DNA from: Cannabis sativa
Taxonomy: Eukaryota > Streptophyta > Magnoliopsida > Rosales > Cannabaceae
DNA: 64,000 bases
Reading direction: 5' to 3'
Assembly: GCF_029168945.1 (NCBI RefSeq)
Contig: NC_083609.1
Coordinates: 21,201,501-21,265,500 of the forward strand
Part shown: in pieces, positions 13,096-26,155 of the stretch
Layout: every line of letters starts with the position of its first letter
How positions within the stretch are numbered: the first letter of the stretch is position 1
Notes under the pieces: generated by a model
Database searches by the model: none
Told to the model about the DNA's origin: nothing
The model's input: the letters and a program-made list of their open reading frames with translations, nothing else
Made by a program: the position numbers and the translations under genes

Positions 13096-14989
13096 TGTTG
13101 GGTTTTATGCCCTAAATAAAACTCATTTCAATATAATCAGATTTACTTATTAATATAGATCAGAAATAACATTTAATGTTGCATGGTTCAAATGATGTAT
13201 TTCATGATTATATGTACATAATGTATAAATTCATCTGAAACCCTTTTCACATACTTGATCCTATTTATTGTGCCGTCAACACATTGGCAAGTAAACATGA
13301 CTATGTGAATAAAGTTTCCTAGATTTATCAGACATAGGGTTTTACTGATATCATAATCTACAACAGAGTTTACTTGCATTTGGAGAAGTGCTATGTTCTT
13401 TCCAGAGCATTGGTTAAAGTAAAGCTCAGGTTGGATGCATGGAGTATGCATCGGAAGGGACCGATATTGAACTTTGACTTAGATTTATTAAACTTACCGT
13501 AATATCTATTCAAGTCAATATCGCCTAGTTGATCCTAGATCAAATGCTCTTAATCCTGTTATGATTAGGCTCAATCTTGAAAGGCTATTCGTGTTCTTTG
13601 ATTTGTTAGTTAAGCCTACTTTTAGGTCAGGGTGATACGTACATTTTGGGAACACGGTAGTGCAATTGAGTGGGAGCGCTATCATAAACATGGAATCTAT
13701 AGCTTCTATCTGGCGAATAGTAAGCAAAGGATGATCTCCTTCGAGCTTGACCAAACGAACATAAATGGTGGAGTACTCATTTCACATAAGCTGAAATATC
13801 ATTTATACGGGGTCAAGTGTTTTAAGGAATAAATACATTGTAGGGTGTAACGGTAATCTAATCCCTTTACAGTGTAGATCATTCATATAGAGGATCATTG
13901 ATCACATTAGGATTATAACAATAAATAACTAATGATGTGTCTATATGGTGGAACATATAGAGCATTCTATATACTGAGAGTGCAATTCTAAGTTCTATGC
14001 GTGGATTCAACGAAGAATTAATAAGTTAGTGAATTTTAGTAATAAATTCTTGATCTACTTATTGGAAGCTCGGTTATATAGACCCATGGTCCCCGCACTA
14101 GTTGAGATAATATTGCTTGTAAGACTCATGTAATTGGTTTTGATTAATCAATTATAATTCTCAAATTAGACTATGTCTATTTGTGAATTTTTCACTAAGT
14201 AAGGGCGAAATTGTAAAGAAAGAGTTTTAGGGGCATATTTGTTAATTATGATACTTTGTATGGTTCAATTAATAAATATGATAAATGACAATATTATTTA
14301 ATAATTATTTATAGTTATTAAATAGTTAGAATTGGCATTTAAATGGTTGAATTAGAAAATTGGCGTTTTTGAGAAAATCAGATGCAGAAAAGATAAAACT
14401 GCAAAATTGCAAAAAGTGAGGCCCAAATCCACATGTATAGGGCCGACCACTTTTGTAGGGTTTTCCCTCTGATATTTTCATTATTTTAATGCCAAATAAT
14501 TCAAACCTAACCCTAGTGGAATGCTATAAATAGATAGTGAAGGCTTCAGGAAAATTACACTTTTCTTCTGACACTTTCTGAATCAGAAAAACCTGAGCCT
14601 TCTCTCGCCCTATCTTTGGCCGAACCCACTCTCTCTCTTCTTCATTGAAATTTCGAAATCCTTAGTGTATGAGTAGTGCCCACACACAGCAAGTGATACC
14701 TCAATCATAGTGAGGAAGATCGTGAAGAAAGACTTTCAGCAAGAAGGAGTTTCAGCATCAAAGATTCAGAGAAAGAGATCCAGGTTCAGATATTGATAAT
14801 GCTCTGCTACAGAAAGGAATCAAGGGCTAGATATCTGAACGGAAGGAGTCATTATATTCCGCTGCAACCAATGTAAGGTTTCCTAAACTTTATATGTGTT
14901 TATTTCATCGTTTTAGAAAGTTCATATTTAGGGTGTTAATAAACATACTTGTGAGTAGATCTAAGATCCTGGTAAAATAATTTCCAACA
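13096..14989 (+). repeat. Copia LTR (plus orientation, 1894 bp)
   Basis: It begins TGTTGGGTTTTATGCCC just after a polypurine tract and ends with TTTCCAACA. A TATA box (GCTATAAATAG) lies near 14523. It acts as the 3' LTR of the degenerate interior on its left and also abuts a 5'-truncated pol on its right, where no primer-binding site is found. Its first 150 bp match the LTRs starting at 39414 and 6642 but not the one at 17231. Confidence 0.88.
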
Positions 14990-17201
14990 TCCACAACAAA
15001 ATAGAGTTGCAGAAAGAAGAAATCGCACTCTTTTGGAAATGGTTAGGTTTATGCTGAGTTATTCAACTCTGTCTACGTCCTTCTGGGGATATGCTATACA
15101 GATGGCTAATGACATTTTAAATGTTGTTCCATCTAAAGCAGTCCCTAAGACACCCGTCGAACTTTGGAATGGTCGTACACCTAGTTTATGCCACTACAGA
15201 ATTTGGGGGTTCCCTGCTCATGTCTTGAGAAAGAAAGAAGGCAAACTTGAATCACAAACTGAAGTGTGCATGTTTGTCGGAAATTCTAAAGAGACTAGGG
15301 GTGGACTATTTTATAGTCACAAGGATAACAAAGTGTTTGTTTCTACAAATGCTACTTTTCTTGAAGAGAACTATATTAAAGACAACAAACCGAAAAGTAA
15401 AGTTGTTTTAGAGGAAATGCTTTCAGATATAACTCCTTTCAATGTTCCGTCCTCTTCCACTCAAGAAGAGGACAATCCCACTCCCTCAGTCGAACCTACT
15501 GAGAAAACTACTACCAAAGTTCCTGTTCAGAAGATCACCGCTCCTCGTCGTAGTGGGAGGGTGTCAACAAAACCAGCTCGTTATGGCTTGGATGGTGAAA
15601 TCAATATGGTCGTTGGTGACGGTATTAAAGACGACCCATTAACCTATAAACAGGCAATGGCTAGTCCGCAACGGAAACGATGGTCAGTCGGCATGGATTC
15701 AGAAATGGATTCCATGAAAAGAACAAAGTTTGGGAATATGTAGACGCACCTGATGACTATCATCCGATAGGATGCAAGTGGGTTTACAAGAAGAAAAGAG
15801 GCGCTGGAGGCGAAGTCGAAACTTTTAAAGCTAGACTTGTAGCCAAGGGTTATACCCAAAGAGAAGGCGTGGACTATGAGGAAACTTTTAGTCCTGTTGC
15901 CATGCTCAAATCCATCTGAATTCTTCTCTCCATAGTTGCTGCTTTCGATTGTGAAATCTGGCAAATGGATGTCAAGACTGCCTTCCTTAATGGGGTACTT
16001 GAAGAAACCATCTATATGGAGCAACCAGAAGGCTATGTTCTTCCAGGGCAAGATAAGAAAGTTTGCAAGCTAAATAGGTCTATCTATGGACCTAAGCAAG
16101 CTTCTCGCTCAAGGAATAAAAGGTTTGATGAAATCATCAAGACCTACGACTTTCTTCAGAATGAAGATGAACCTTGTGTTTACCAACTCAAGGAAGACCA
16201 AGTAGTAGTATTCCTGGTCCTTTATGTTGATGACATTTTGATTATTGGAAACAATATCAAGAAAATGACTCACATCAAGGAATGGCTTAACACTCAATTC
16301 GATATGAAAGATTTGGGTGAAGCAGCCTATGTTCTTGGTATTCAGATTATCAGAAACCGGAAGAACAGATCTCTTTCTCTCTCTCTCAAACAACCTACAT
16401 TGACAAAGTTTTAGAGAGATTCTCCATGAACAACACCAATGGGGCAAACATGCCTTCTAGATATGGTATCCGTCTATCTAAGGAACAGTCTCCTACTGAT
16501 CCTCAAGAGAAGGGGACATGGCGAAAATTCCTTATGCTTCTGCAGTTAGAAGTCTAATGTATGCAATGTTATGCACTAGACCTGACATCTGCTATGCAGT
16601 TGGAATCGTGAGCAGGTATCAGTCTAATCCAGGACAGGAACATTGGAATGCAGTTAAGTACATTCTGAAATACTTAAAGTGTACAAGAAATCTAGTATTA
16701 GTCTACAAGGGTGGTGCTTTAAATCCCATAGGCTATACTGATTCAGATTTCCAGGCATGTCTTGAAGACAGGAAATCTACATCTGGGATGGTGTTTACTC
16801 TTGGGGGTGGAGTAGTGGTTTGGAGAAGTGCTAAACAAACCGCGATATCGGACTCGACGATGGAAGCTGAATACATAGCTGCAGCAGAAGCTGCTAAAGA
16901 GCTTGTCTGGCTAAGAAAGTTCTTCTCCAGTATCGGTGTCGTGCCTGGAATGGAAAAGCCTCTGGTCCTACTTTGTGATAATAATGGAGCAATAGCCAAT
17001 AGTAAGGAACTTCGAAGCCACAAGAGAAGCAAACACATAGAAAGGAAGTATCACATCATCAGAGAATATGTGGCAAGAGGGGATGTACTAGTTGAGAAAG
17101 TGGACACAGAAGACAACCTAGCTGATCCATTCACCAAAGTCTTGGCCGTGACTGCATTTGAAAAGCACCGTCAGAATTTAGGATTAATTGATATGCACTG
17201 A
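14990..17201 (+). pseudogene. Ty1/Copia pol (integrase tail, RT, RNase H), 5'-deleted and broken
   Basis: Coding sequence starts abruptly after the LTR within the integrase (QNRVAERRNRTLLEMV from about 14997). It continues through the RT ([10 protein letters not shown] at about 15770, QMDVKTAFLNG at about 15961, the YVDDILIIGN active site at about 16222) to a complete RNase H region ending at 17201. That last part includes GYTDSDF, DRKSTSG, MEAEYIA and EDNLADPFTK. Lesions seen are a frameshift in an A-rich run near 15717, a TGA at 15917-15919, a frameshift in a CT repeat near 16372-16387 and another near 16510. Primer site, gag, protease and the integrase catalytic core are missing, so the copy cannot be autonomous. 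Confidence 0.9.
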
Positions 17202-17216
17202 TTAGTTTTATATTAG

Positions 17217-17230
17217 TGCAAGTGGGAGTT
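17217..17230 (+). other. Copia polypurine tract
   Basis: The tract GCAAGTGGGAGTT immediately precedes the LTR start at 17231. The same motif precedes the LTR at 13096. It would prime plus-strand DNA synthesis. Confidence 0.8.
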
Positions 17231-19135
17231 TGTTGGGTTTTATGCCCTAAATAAAACTCCATTTCAATGTAATCTGTTTTATTCAACATCAATAAAGAAA
17301 CAAAAGTATTTTTCATTCATTTGTGTATGTTTTGGTTCATGTTATCAATTGCTTGTCTATTTGATTTATAAATTCATCTGAAACCCTTTTCACATACTTG
17401 ATCCTGTTTATTGTGTTGTCAACACATTGGAAAGTAAACATGACTATGTGAATAAAGTTTCCTAGATTTATCAGACACAGGGTTTTACTGATATGATAAT
17501 CTACAATAGAGTTTACTTGCATTTGGAGAAATTCTATGTTCTTTCCAGAGCATTGGTTAAAGTAAAGCTCAGGTTGGGTGCATGGAGTATGCATCGGAAG
17601 GGACCGATATTGAACTTTGACTTAGATTTATTAAACTTACCGTAATATCTATTCAAGTCAATATCGCCTAGTTGATCCTAGATCAAATGATCTTAATCCT
17701 GTTATGATTAGGCTCAATCTCAAGAGGTTATTCGTGTTCTTTGATTTGTTAGTTAAGCCTACTTTTGGGTCAGGGTGATACGTACATTTTGGGAACACGG
17801 TAGTGCAATTGAGTGAGAGCGCTAACATAAACATAGAATCTATAGCTTCTATCTGGCGAATAGTAAGTAAAGGATGATCTCCTTCGAGCTTGACCAAACA
17901 AAAATAAATGGTGGAGTACTCATTTCACATAAGGTGAAATATCATTTATACGGGGTTAAGTGTTTTAAGGATAAAATACATTGTAGGGTGTAACGGTAAT
18001 CTAATCCCTTTACAGTGTAGATCATTCATATAGAGGATCATTGATCAAATTAGGATTATAACAATGGATAACTAATGATGTGTCTATATGGTGAAACATA
18101 TAGAGCATTCTATATACTGAGAGTGCAATTCTAAGTTCTATGCGTGGATTCAACGAAGAATTAATAAGTCAGTGAATTTAGGTTATAAATTCTTGATCTG
18201 CTTATTGAAAGCTCGGTTATATAGACCCATGGTCCCCCCACTAGTTGAGATAATATTTCTTGTAAGACTCATATAATTGGTTTTGATTAATCAATTATAA
18301 TTCTCAAATTAGACTATGTCTATTTGTGAATTTTTCACTAAGTAAGGGCGAAATTGTAAAGAAAGAGTTTTTAGGGCATATTTGTTAATTATGATACTTT
18401 GTATGGTTCAATTAATAAATATGATAAATGACAATATTATTTAATAATTATTTATATTTATTAAATAGTTAGAATTGACATTTAAATGGTTGAATTTGAA
18501 AAATTAGCATTTTTGAGAAAATGAGATGCAGAAATGATAAAATTGCAAAATTGCAAAAAGTGAGGCCCAAATCCATATTGCCTAGGCCGGCCACTTTTAT
18601 AGGTTTTTTCATCTGATATTTTCATTATTTTAATGCCAAATAATTCAAACCTAACCCTAGTGGAATGCTATAAATAGATAGTGAAGGCTTTAGGAAATTT
18701 ACACTTTTACTTCTGATTTCCTTCAGAGAAAAACCTGAGCCTTCTCTCTCTATACCTAGCCGCCACCTTCTTCTCTTTCTTCTTCCTTGAAATTTCGAAA
18801 CCTCTTAATGATTAGAGTAGTGCCCACACACAGCAAGTGATACCTTAATCATAGTGAGGAAGATCGTGAAGAAAGACATTCAACAAGAAGGAGTTTCAAC
18901 ACTAAAGAAGGAGAGAAAGAGAGCCAGGTTCAAATCTTGATAATACTCTGCGACAGAAAGGATTCAAGGGTTAGAGATCTGAACGGAAGGAGACATTTAA
19001 TTCCGCTGCACCCAATGTAAGGTTTCTCATACTTTATATGTGTTTATTTCATAATCGTTTTAGAAGTTCATATTTAGGGTGTTAATCAACATACTTGTGA
19101 GTAGATCTAAGATCCTGGTAAAATAATTTCCATCA
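17231..19135 (+). repeat. Copia LTR with a divergent 5' segment (1905 bp)
   Basis: It starts TGTTGGGTTTTATGCCC and ends with TTTCCATCA where sister copies end TTTCCAACA. From about 17365 to the end it aligns closely with the LTR at 13096, including the TATA box (GCTATAAATAG, near 18669). Positions about 17262-17363 bear no visible resemblance to the matching part of the other Copia LTRs in the window, so this copy is a mosaic or from another subfamily. Confidence 0.85.
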
Positions 19136-20674
19136 GGTTCAACCCCCTTAGTTAACGGGTAATGACCTACTCCTCTTTTAGTTGTATTGATACCGAGAGA
19201 TAGGACTATTCAGATCACTATAGGTGGGATTTGAGATAGCTCTCTTAAGATTACTATGTAGGAATCAAAGATGATAAATCTCAAGTTAAGAGAGAAGCAA
19301 TGGTGGGTGTGTGAGAGAGAGAGAGAGAGTTCAGACTTAGTGACTTAAAGCTTAAGGTCTTAGGGTTTGGTTAAGGCTCTTTATATAAGAGAGCTTAAAT
19401 CCTTTTATCCAGAAAAATATGCAAATATTTACTTATTAAATTAGTAAAATACAAATGACTAAAATGCCCCTTAAAAATAGATATTTTCCCTCTATTTTTG
19501 TTGGTCGTTAAGGTCCAATTTGTAGTCTAGCTTGCTGACCACGCATGAAGCTGTACGCTAAAGTCCTGCCAAGCTAATGTTTAGCCGGCCATTCATTTGA
19601 ATGATGCAGGCTGGCCAGCCTTGTGTTGCCCAGAAGCTGGTCGGCCTATGCTAGCCATAGGGCCAGCCAGGGGTGATCGGCCAACCTCCTTGAGGTGGCT
19701 GGTCTATCATTCATCATCCTGTTTGAGTGTCGGGACCCCCCATTGGTTTAAGTGCTGAGTAGATGATTTGGCCTTCTTGTTAGTGAGTTGTACTGCCACG
19801 TGGCATTGATATTGGCCACGTAGACATGCCACGTTAGGTGGGAAAAAATCGAGATAACAGAAAGTATACCTAAAGAATAGGGTTGTTACATTTTGGTGTT
19901 GAATCCCTAAAATCCTGGGTAGTTTGAACTGTTCCAAAGTTGTAAGAGTGCTGAGGATGATTTGAAAGGCTTGTGTGGAAAAACACAAGTGTTGGAGTGT
20001 GACCTATACGCTTGGCTGGCCAGCTATACTTGAGGTTGCCCGATGCATGGGGTTGCCTCCCCTGACCAACCAGCTAAAGGTCCGACCAGGATCTTGCATG
20101 TGCTTGTATTTTGCTAGTGACTCAAATATCAAGATGAACTTGGTTCAGAACCTTGAAGATGTAGATCTTATAAGTCTCCATGTTTTTCTTGTTTGTGTCT
20201 ACCGTGCAACCATGGGATCTTAAAGGATGGAAGGTTGCACAACACTAGCCTGGCTGGTTAGTGCTGAACTGTCTCTAATGTGTTTTTCAGCTTTTTGCCA
20301 CATGGAGGTGCCATGTCAGGTGGACAAAAATTAAGATAATACCGGGGATACGAATGGTTGCCATTAAATGTTGTATACGAGATCAAGGCTACTTAATGAT
20401 GGCATTCACCTTAGAAATCCCACTGACATGACCAATTGTGGTTTTACAACCCCAAACCTCACATGCTTTCTCAAATCGCGTGATACACAAGGATCAAAGG
20501 GATTATAACATGTGTTTTCCACTCATAGAAAAATGAAAAGTTCGCGAGCTTCCGCGACCTATTGCCTCGAAATTCTAAAGGGACAAAACTGTTCACGATC
20601 CCACGTACCACAATGACTCTGAAAGGAAGCTACTGGCCTCCACAACTCCCAAGTCTTGAAGGCTTGGGGGTAAA
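19136..20674. other. Degenerate repetitive DNA, no gene recognised
   Basis: No convincing coding sequence was found. A GA microsatellite lies near 19311-19331. At 19885-19898 the phrase GTTACA-TTTTGGTG resembles an LTR end plus primer site of the Tat type seen at 40312-40325. At 20661-20674 the phrase GGCTTGGGGGTAAA resembles the polypurine tract at 51072-51086. The stretch is therefore probably the deleted interior and 5' LTR remnant of an old Tat-like Gypsy element. Confidence 0.4.
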
Positions 20675-21131
20675 TGTTATCCGTGTTTCCGAATAGGTGA
20701 CACATGTACTTCCAAAGATCAAAATTAACCAAGACGGGGCCATTCACAAGCTCAGTCAAACTAATGGGTCAACCCATCTTAGAGTTGGATCACGACGTTA
20801 GATTCAGCTACAAATCCCATGTATAGACATAATAAAGCCGAACCTTATTGGTCCTAGAAAGGCGACTCGTCCAAAAGAATAAAGACCCAACCGAACCTAT
20901 CTAGACGCCCTCATAGAGTATTCCGGAAACGGCAACAAAAGGGACCTTTAGAGTATTCTTATATGGCACCTTTCTGACACCAGATCCAAAAAAACTAAGG
21001 GTTTGTCCACTGTCTTAGGCCTGGAAAATGCACACAATACCAAAAGGGACATGCCTTTTTGGTACTGTGCATGATCGGCGGCGCATGCTACCTGTTACTG
21101 TCAAGTGGTCCCCTTCCGTACAAGATGACCA

Positions 21132-24100
21132 TGTTGGAATATGTTTTACCAGGATCTAGATTTACTAACAAGTATGTTTCATTAACATCCTAATATGAAT
21201 TTCTAAAACAATGAAACTAAACACATATAATGTAATACCCCCGAATTAAGAAATGGATTAGCAAAACCCTAACTAGATAATTATGTATAATTGAGGAATT
21301 ATATTATTATATAGTTCAATATATGTGAAATTGTATGAATTTTATTATGTTAAGACCCCGTTGGTGAGCCAGGGGCATTTTGGTAATTATGACCCGAGAA
21401 GGGTAAAGGATGAAATTAATTTAATTACGTGCTTAATAGAACTATATTATTATATAGTATGCATGTGTTGTCTTTTCAGGTGTGTTCTGACAGGTTGGCG
21501 CGGTATAGTCACAACCGGGTATTTCGAACCGAACGGGGTTCGGGTCCGAAATGCAATTTGAATTGAATTATTTGGCATTTTATTTGATAATATGAAATCT
21601 AAAATTATTTGGAATTAAATGAGTGTGGAATGGCATTTTTGCCCTTGAAAATGTGTATGTATGATTAATTGGCCCTAGGGGCAATTTGGTCATTTTGACC
21701 ATTTAGTCTATTTTGCAACAATGAGATTATTGAGTAAAGAAAAGATCATTTTTGCATTTGTTCTCAGCCCCAAACCGAATCTCTCTCCCTCTTTCCTCTA
21801 TTTGCATTTTCTTTGCATTTCTCTTCAAGATTGAGGTGTAATTTGTGCTTGGATCTTGGGAAAGGTTGTGGAATTGCTTGTGTGAAGAACTTGAGGTAGT
21901 TTCTACCTCTTTCCTTGTTAGTTTTGCTGCTGTGAATTGAGGTTGAATCTATGTTTGTGTAGCCATGATTTATGATCTTAAGTGCATGGGTTATAATTGA
22001 TGAGTTTTGATGATTTGTAGATGAATTAAGCTTTGGATTATGTGGTTTGCATCTTATATGTTTATGTGATTTTTAGATTGAAAACTAGGGTTGTTAGCAG
22101 CTGTTATTTTGGGTAGTTTTAAGGAAGTTCTTGCTGGAAATTGGTTGAGTTCGAAGGATTCTTAACTCAAGTTCTTGAGCTTGTGTATAGCTAGTGTAAA
22201 GCATGAATTTTGTGTTTATGCAATCTGAATATTGGTTTTTGTTATGGGATTTGATGCATGAGATATGTGTTTTTGATCCTCTGAGATATGCTAGCAGCTC
22301 TATTTCATGATTTTGAGATATATGCATGTTTGGGTTGAATTGGGGGTGAGTTTGGCATATTTTCGAAGCTGAAATTTGGGTTTTCTGGGTTTTTAAACCC
22401 AGTGGTCGCGACCATGGTCGCGACCACGATAATGGCAGATTGCTATTTTTTTTTAAGTTTTTGTTTTTGCCATAACTTTTGACTCGGGACTCCGTTTGGG
22501 ACGTTCTTTATACCGTTGGAAAGCTCTTTTCGAGCTCTATGTGATTATATGTGATTTGGATGCCAATTTTATATTTTTGTGGAAGTGAGATTTAGGGATT
22601 AACCCTATTTGTGTAAATCCCGGTATTGTGACTAGGATTACCGGCACCTGGTCAGGAGCACCCGGGGATTTGGAATCTCTACTATTGCGGGACAACAGGT
22701 AAGACAGTGATTAGCACGTAGAGTATGCGCAGTGGCGCTTATGTTGAGAATGATATGCATGAATGTTTAGTAACCGGGATTAGGGTTATTACCCTAATAG
22801 GAACGGTCTAATAGCCTAGGGTTATTACCCTAGTGAAATATGTGTATAAATGCCATGCCATGTTAATTGAAATGAGATTTAGGGATTATGCGCTCAAGGA
22901 ATAATCAGGTTGGACTCGGTACTTATAACCGAGATGAACCACTTCTAAGGCCTTAATGTAATTAGACGTGTGAGAGCAACACGTGGGTCTACATCACGTA
23001 GATTTAATTAGATGTGTGAGCGTAACACATAGGTCTACGACACGTAGACATAAATGGGCGTGTTGATATAATGATCAGGTCTGTGCTATACAGACATATG
23101 TGAATGAGCATATTATATTTGTTATGATTTATACTGTCTTGCTGGGCTTGGCTCACGGGTGCTCTACTGTGCAGGAAAGGGTAAGGCATTAGCTGATCAG
23201 CCATGAGTTTCAGGAGCAGGGCGAAGAATGTACATGTTCATGCCACTTCAGACCAAGCGGGTTATGGGTCTAATAGTGTTGATTTTTTTTGTATTCTATT
23301 TTGCCGCTTAGGTCGGCTAGTAAGTAAGAACTTGTAATAAGTTTGTAAATATTTTTGGGATCCCAGCTATTTTGAAAAGTTTAAATATATTACAAGTTTA
23401 TTTTCATTCTGATTAATATAAAAGTGTAAATTCAGCGCTATTTTAATTAGTAACCCCGATTAGGGGATTAGGGTTTCATAAGCATTTTGGGTAGCGTGCC
23501 TAATTATTTAGGGCGTTACAATTAAAGTTTCAGAAAACCTTACATTGGGTACAGTGAAATATTAATGTCTCCTTCCGCTCAGATCTCTAACCCTTGTATC
23601 CTGTCTGTCGCATAGTATCACCAAGATCTGAGCCCGAATGTCCTTCTCTTGAGTCTGGATTCTTCACAGTCTTCCACATTATGATTGAGATACCACTTGA
23701 TGTGTGTGGGCACTCACTCTATCACTCAAGGTATGAAAATTTGAAGAAGAAAAGAGAGGAAAGGTGGTTCGGCTATGTGTATAGAATAGATGACTCAATT
23801 TTTCCTGAAGGCAAGAAATTTCATTATTTTTACGTGTGAGCCATCACTATCTATTTATAGGTAACCACTAGGTTTAGGTTAGGAATTATTAGGCATTAAA
23901 ATAATAAAAATATTAAGTGAAAAATCCCTTTAAGTGGTCGGCCATGGTTAGTGGGCCCCATTTGGGTATTTTTCCAATTTTGACAATTTTCCCTTATTTT
24001 CTCAAAAACGCCACTTTTCCAATTCTAACAATTTAAATGCCAAAACTAATTATTTAATAATTAAAATTAATTATCAAATAAATTTTTCATTTAATATATT

Positions 24101-25282
24101 TATTAATTAGACTTAATAAAGTCTTTCAATTAATAAATAAAACCTAGATTCTCTTTTCTTCACAATTAAGCCCTTGCTTAGTGAAAATTCATAAACTAGA
24201 CATAGTCTAATTTTAGAATTATAATTGATTAATTAAAATCAATTATCTGAGTCTTACAAGCAGTATGGTCTCAACTAGTATGGGGACCATGGGCCTATAC
24301 AACCGAGCTTCCAATAAGCCGAACTAGAACTTACCAAGTAAATTCCCTAACTTATTAATTCCTTGTTGCATCCACTCATAGAACTTGGAATTGCACTCTC
24401 AGTCATATAGAACGCTCTATATGTTCCACGGTATAGATACGCTATCAACATTTAACCATCGTTCTAATCTGAATAATCAAAGATCCTCTATAGATGATTT
24501 ACACCGAGTAGGGATAAATTTACCGTTTCACTCCTCAATGTATTTTATCCTTAAAACACTTAGCTTCCTGTAAATGATATTTCAGTGAAATATAATCACT
24601 GAAATAAGAGCTCTTCCATTTACCTCTATTAAGCCGAGCTCGAAGGAAATCATTGTTTCACTTCTATGTCCTGATAGAAACTATAGATTCCATATCTATG
24701 TTTAGCGCTCCTACTCAATCACACTACCATGTTCCCAAAATGTACGTATCACCTTGACCAGAAAGTAGGCTTAACTAACAAATCAAAGAACATGAATAGC
24801 ACTCCTGAGAATGAACCTAAGCATGTCAGGATTAAGATCTTTTGATCTAAGATCAACTAGTGATATTGACTTAGAAAGATACAACGGTAAGATTATAATA
24901 TCTTTACCAAGATCAATATCAGTCCCAGTCCAATGTATACTCCATACATTCGAAACTAGCATACTTTGCTAATGTTCGTGAAAGAACATAACACTTATTC
25001 AAAGTGTAAGCACACTTCATCGTTGATTATCACATCAGTGTAAATCCAATGCACTGATGAAATAGGGACTTTGTCTTTTGAAGCATATAATCACAATCAC
25101 ATTCCACTATGTTGACATTTCAGTAATTGTAAATGACTATATGTTCTGGACTTAACAGATTTTGTATATATTAAACCATAAACATAAAAACTACATGTAA
25201 ACATAAATGACTTCTAATCTTTTATGGATAACAAATCAGATCAGATTGAAATGAGTTTTATTTAGAGCATAAAATCCCAACA
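21132..25282 (-). repeat. Copia solo LTR (minus), TSD GACCA, interrupted
   Basis: On the minus strand it begins with TGTTGGGATTTTATGC at 25282 and ends at 21132. It is flanked by perfect 5 bp duplications GACCA at 21127-21131 and 25283-25287. No primer site or internal sequence lies beside it, so it is a solo LTR left by LTR-LTR recombination. It is interrupted at 21231-23520 by a chromovirus LTR; the Copia sequence itself totals 1861 bp. Confidence 0.9.
21231..23520 (+). repeat. Chromovirus solo LTR nested in the Copia solo LTR (2290 bp)
   Basis: It runs from TGTAATACCCCCGAATTAAG to GGGCGTTACA and matches the LTR at 7031-9781 over most of its length. The flanks rejoin to give the Copia LTR sequence expected from 4820-4845. 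The duplication is imperfect (TATAA at 21226-21230, ATTAA at 23521-23525). No internal Gypsy sequence is attached. It has fewer tandem repeat units than the copy at 7031 and contains a 26 bp perfect palindrome at 22402-22427. Confidence 0.87.
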
Positions 25283-25681
25283 GACCACTGTGTCACAAGC
25301 TAGGCTTCACTTAATCGACCCAAAGTCAATATAATATTATATTTACCCCCATCATTGGGCTTTGATAACACATGCAAATCTTAGTAGGTCTAGATTTACC
25401 TATAAACCCGACTTTAGCCTATAATTAGAACATGATCTCTTCGTGCAAAGGGTTTAAAACTCAATTAAAAAATTGAAGGCTAAATTTTAGGGTTCTAAAT
25501 CTTTGACAAGAACATTCTTGTGTGAAAATACTCCATAGCTTTTCAAGCTCAATAATACTGACTTGTGCATTAAGGCTTTTTAATGCCCCAGCCACATAAA
25601 AATCCTCTTCTTATTTATTTCTTGAACATTTTTCTTAAATTAATTTATTATTAAATCAGTTTTTGAAAATCTTTGTAAGCA

Positions 25682-26146
25682 AATGTAATTGCTAGGGTAA
25701 TAATTACACTGTAATAGTAATTACATTGTATTTTAAAATACAATGTGTGTTTGGATATCAAATGATAATTACATGTGAATTTCTATTGTTATGTTTAATA
25801 AGATAGTTGGTAATTACACAATAAATTAATATTGTGCAATATTTAATATAATAACTATTATCATTTTGTAACAAATATTTAAAATAAAATTTATCTATTA
25901 ATAATATTAAAATAAATAAAAATCTCTTCATAAAATAAACTTAAACTGCATAACAATTTTATAACAAATATTTAAAATAATTTTTAACTATTAAGATTAT
26001 TTAATTACTCTTACGTTGAGCCACTCCATTTGGTGTATGATTTTCCTTTCTTAAAAGTTTAATTATTTGCCATTTTTATATTGATTAAAAATTACTAATA
26101 AAAGAAATTAAATACCATATATTTGTGTTTTAATTTTTTTTTTATT
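25682..26146. other. AT-rich spacer, no gene seen
   Basis: Rich in TAATTACA-like words (for example near 25700-25745), which suggests a decayed small transposon. No ends or TSD could be defined and no coding potential was seen. Confidence 0.4.
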
Positions 26147-26155
26147 TACAAACAT

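Larger units (their letters stand above)
20675..25681 (+). repeat. Old Tat-like Gypsy LTR, split by a Copia solo LTR
   Basis: The left part is 20675-21131 and the right part about 25288-25681, together about 850 bp. The start TGTTATCCGTG follows a polypurine-like tract. The right part contains 'gacttgtgcattaaggct' followed by 'aatgccccagccac', which parallels 'gactcgtggactaaggct' and 'aacgccccaaccac' near the end of the intact Tat LTR (40205-40240). The right boundary is an estimate by analogy. The insertion of 21132-25282 between the two parts is precise, with a GACCA duplication. Confidence 0.55.

Noticed and set aside
13515..13832. Short frames recurring in each Copia LTR (for example 13515-13754, 17658-17897, 52167-52406)
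   Set aside because: They recur because the LTR is repeated. They overlap in opposite strands, lack motifs and are not conserved as protein.
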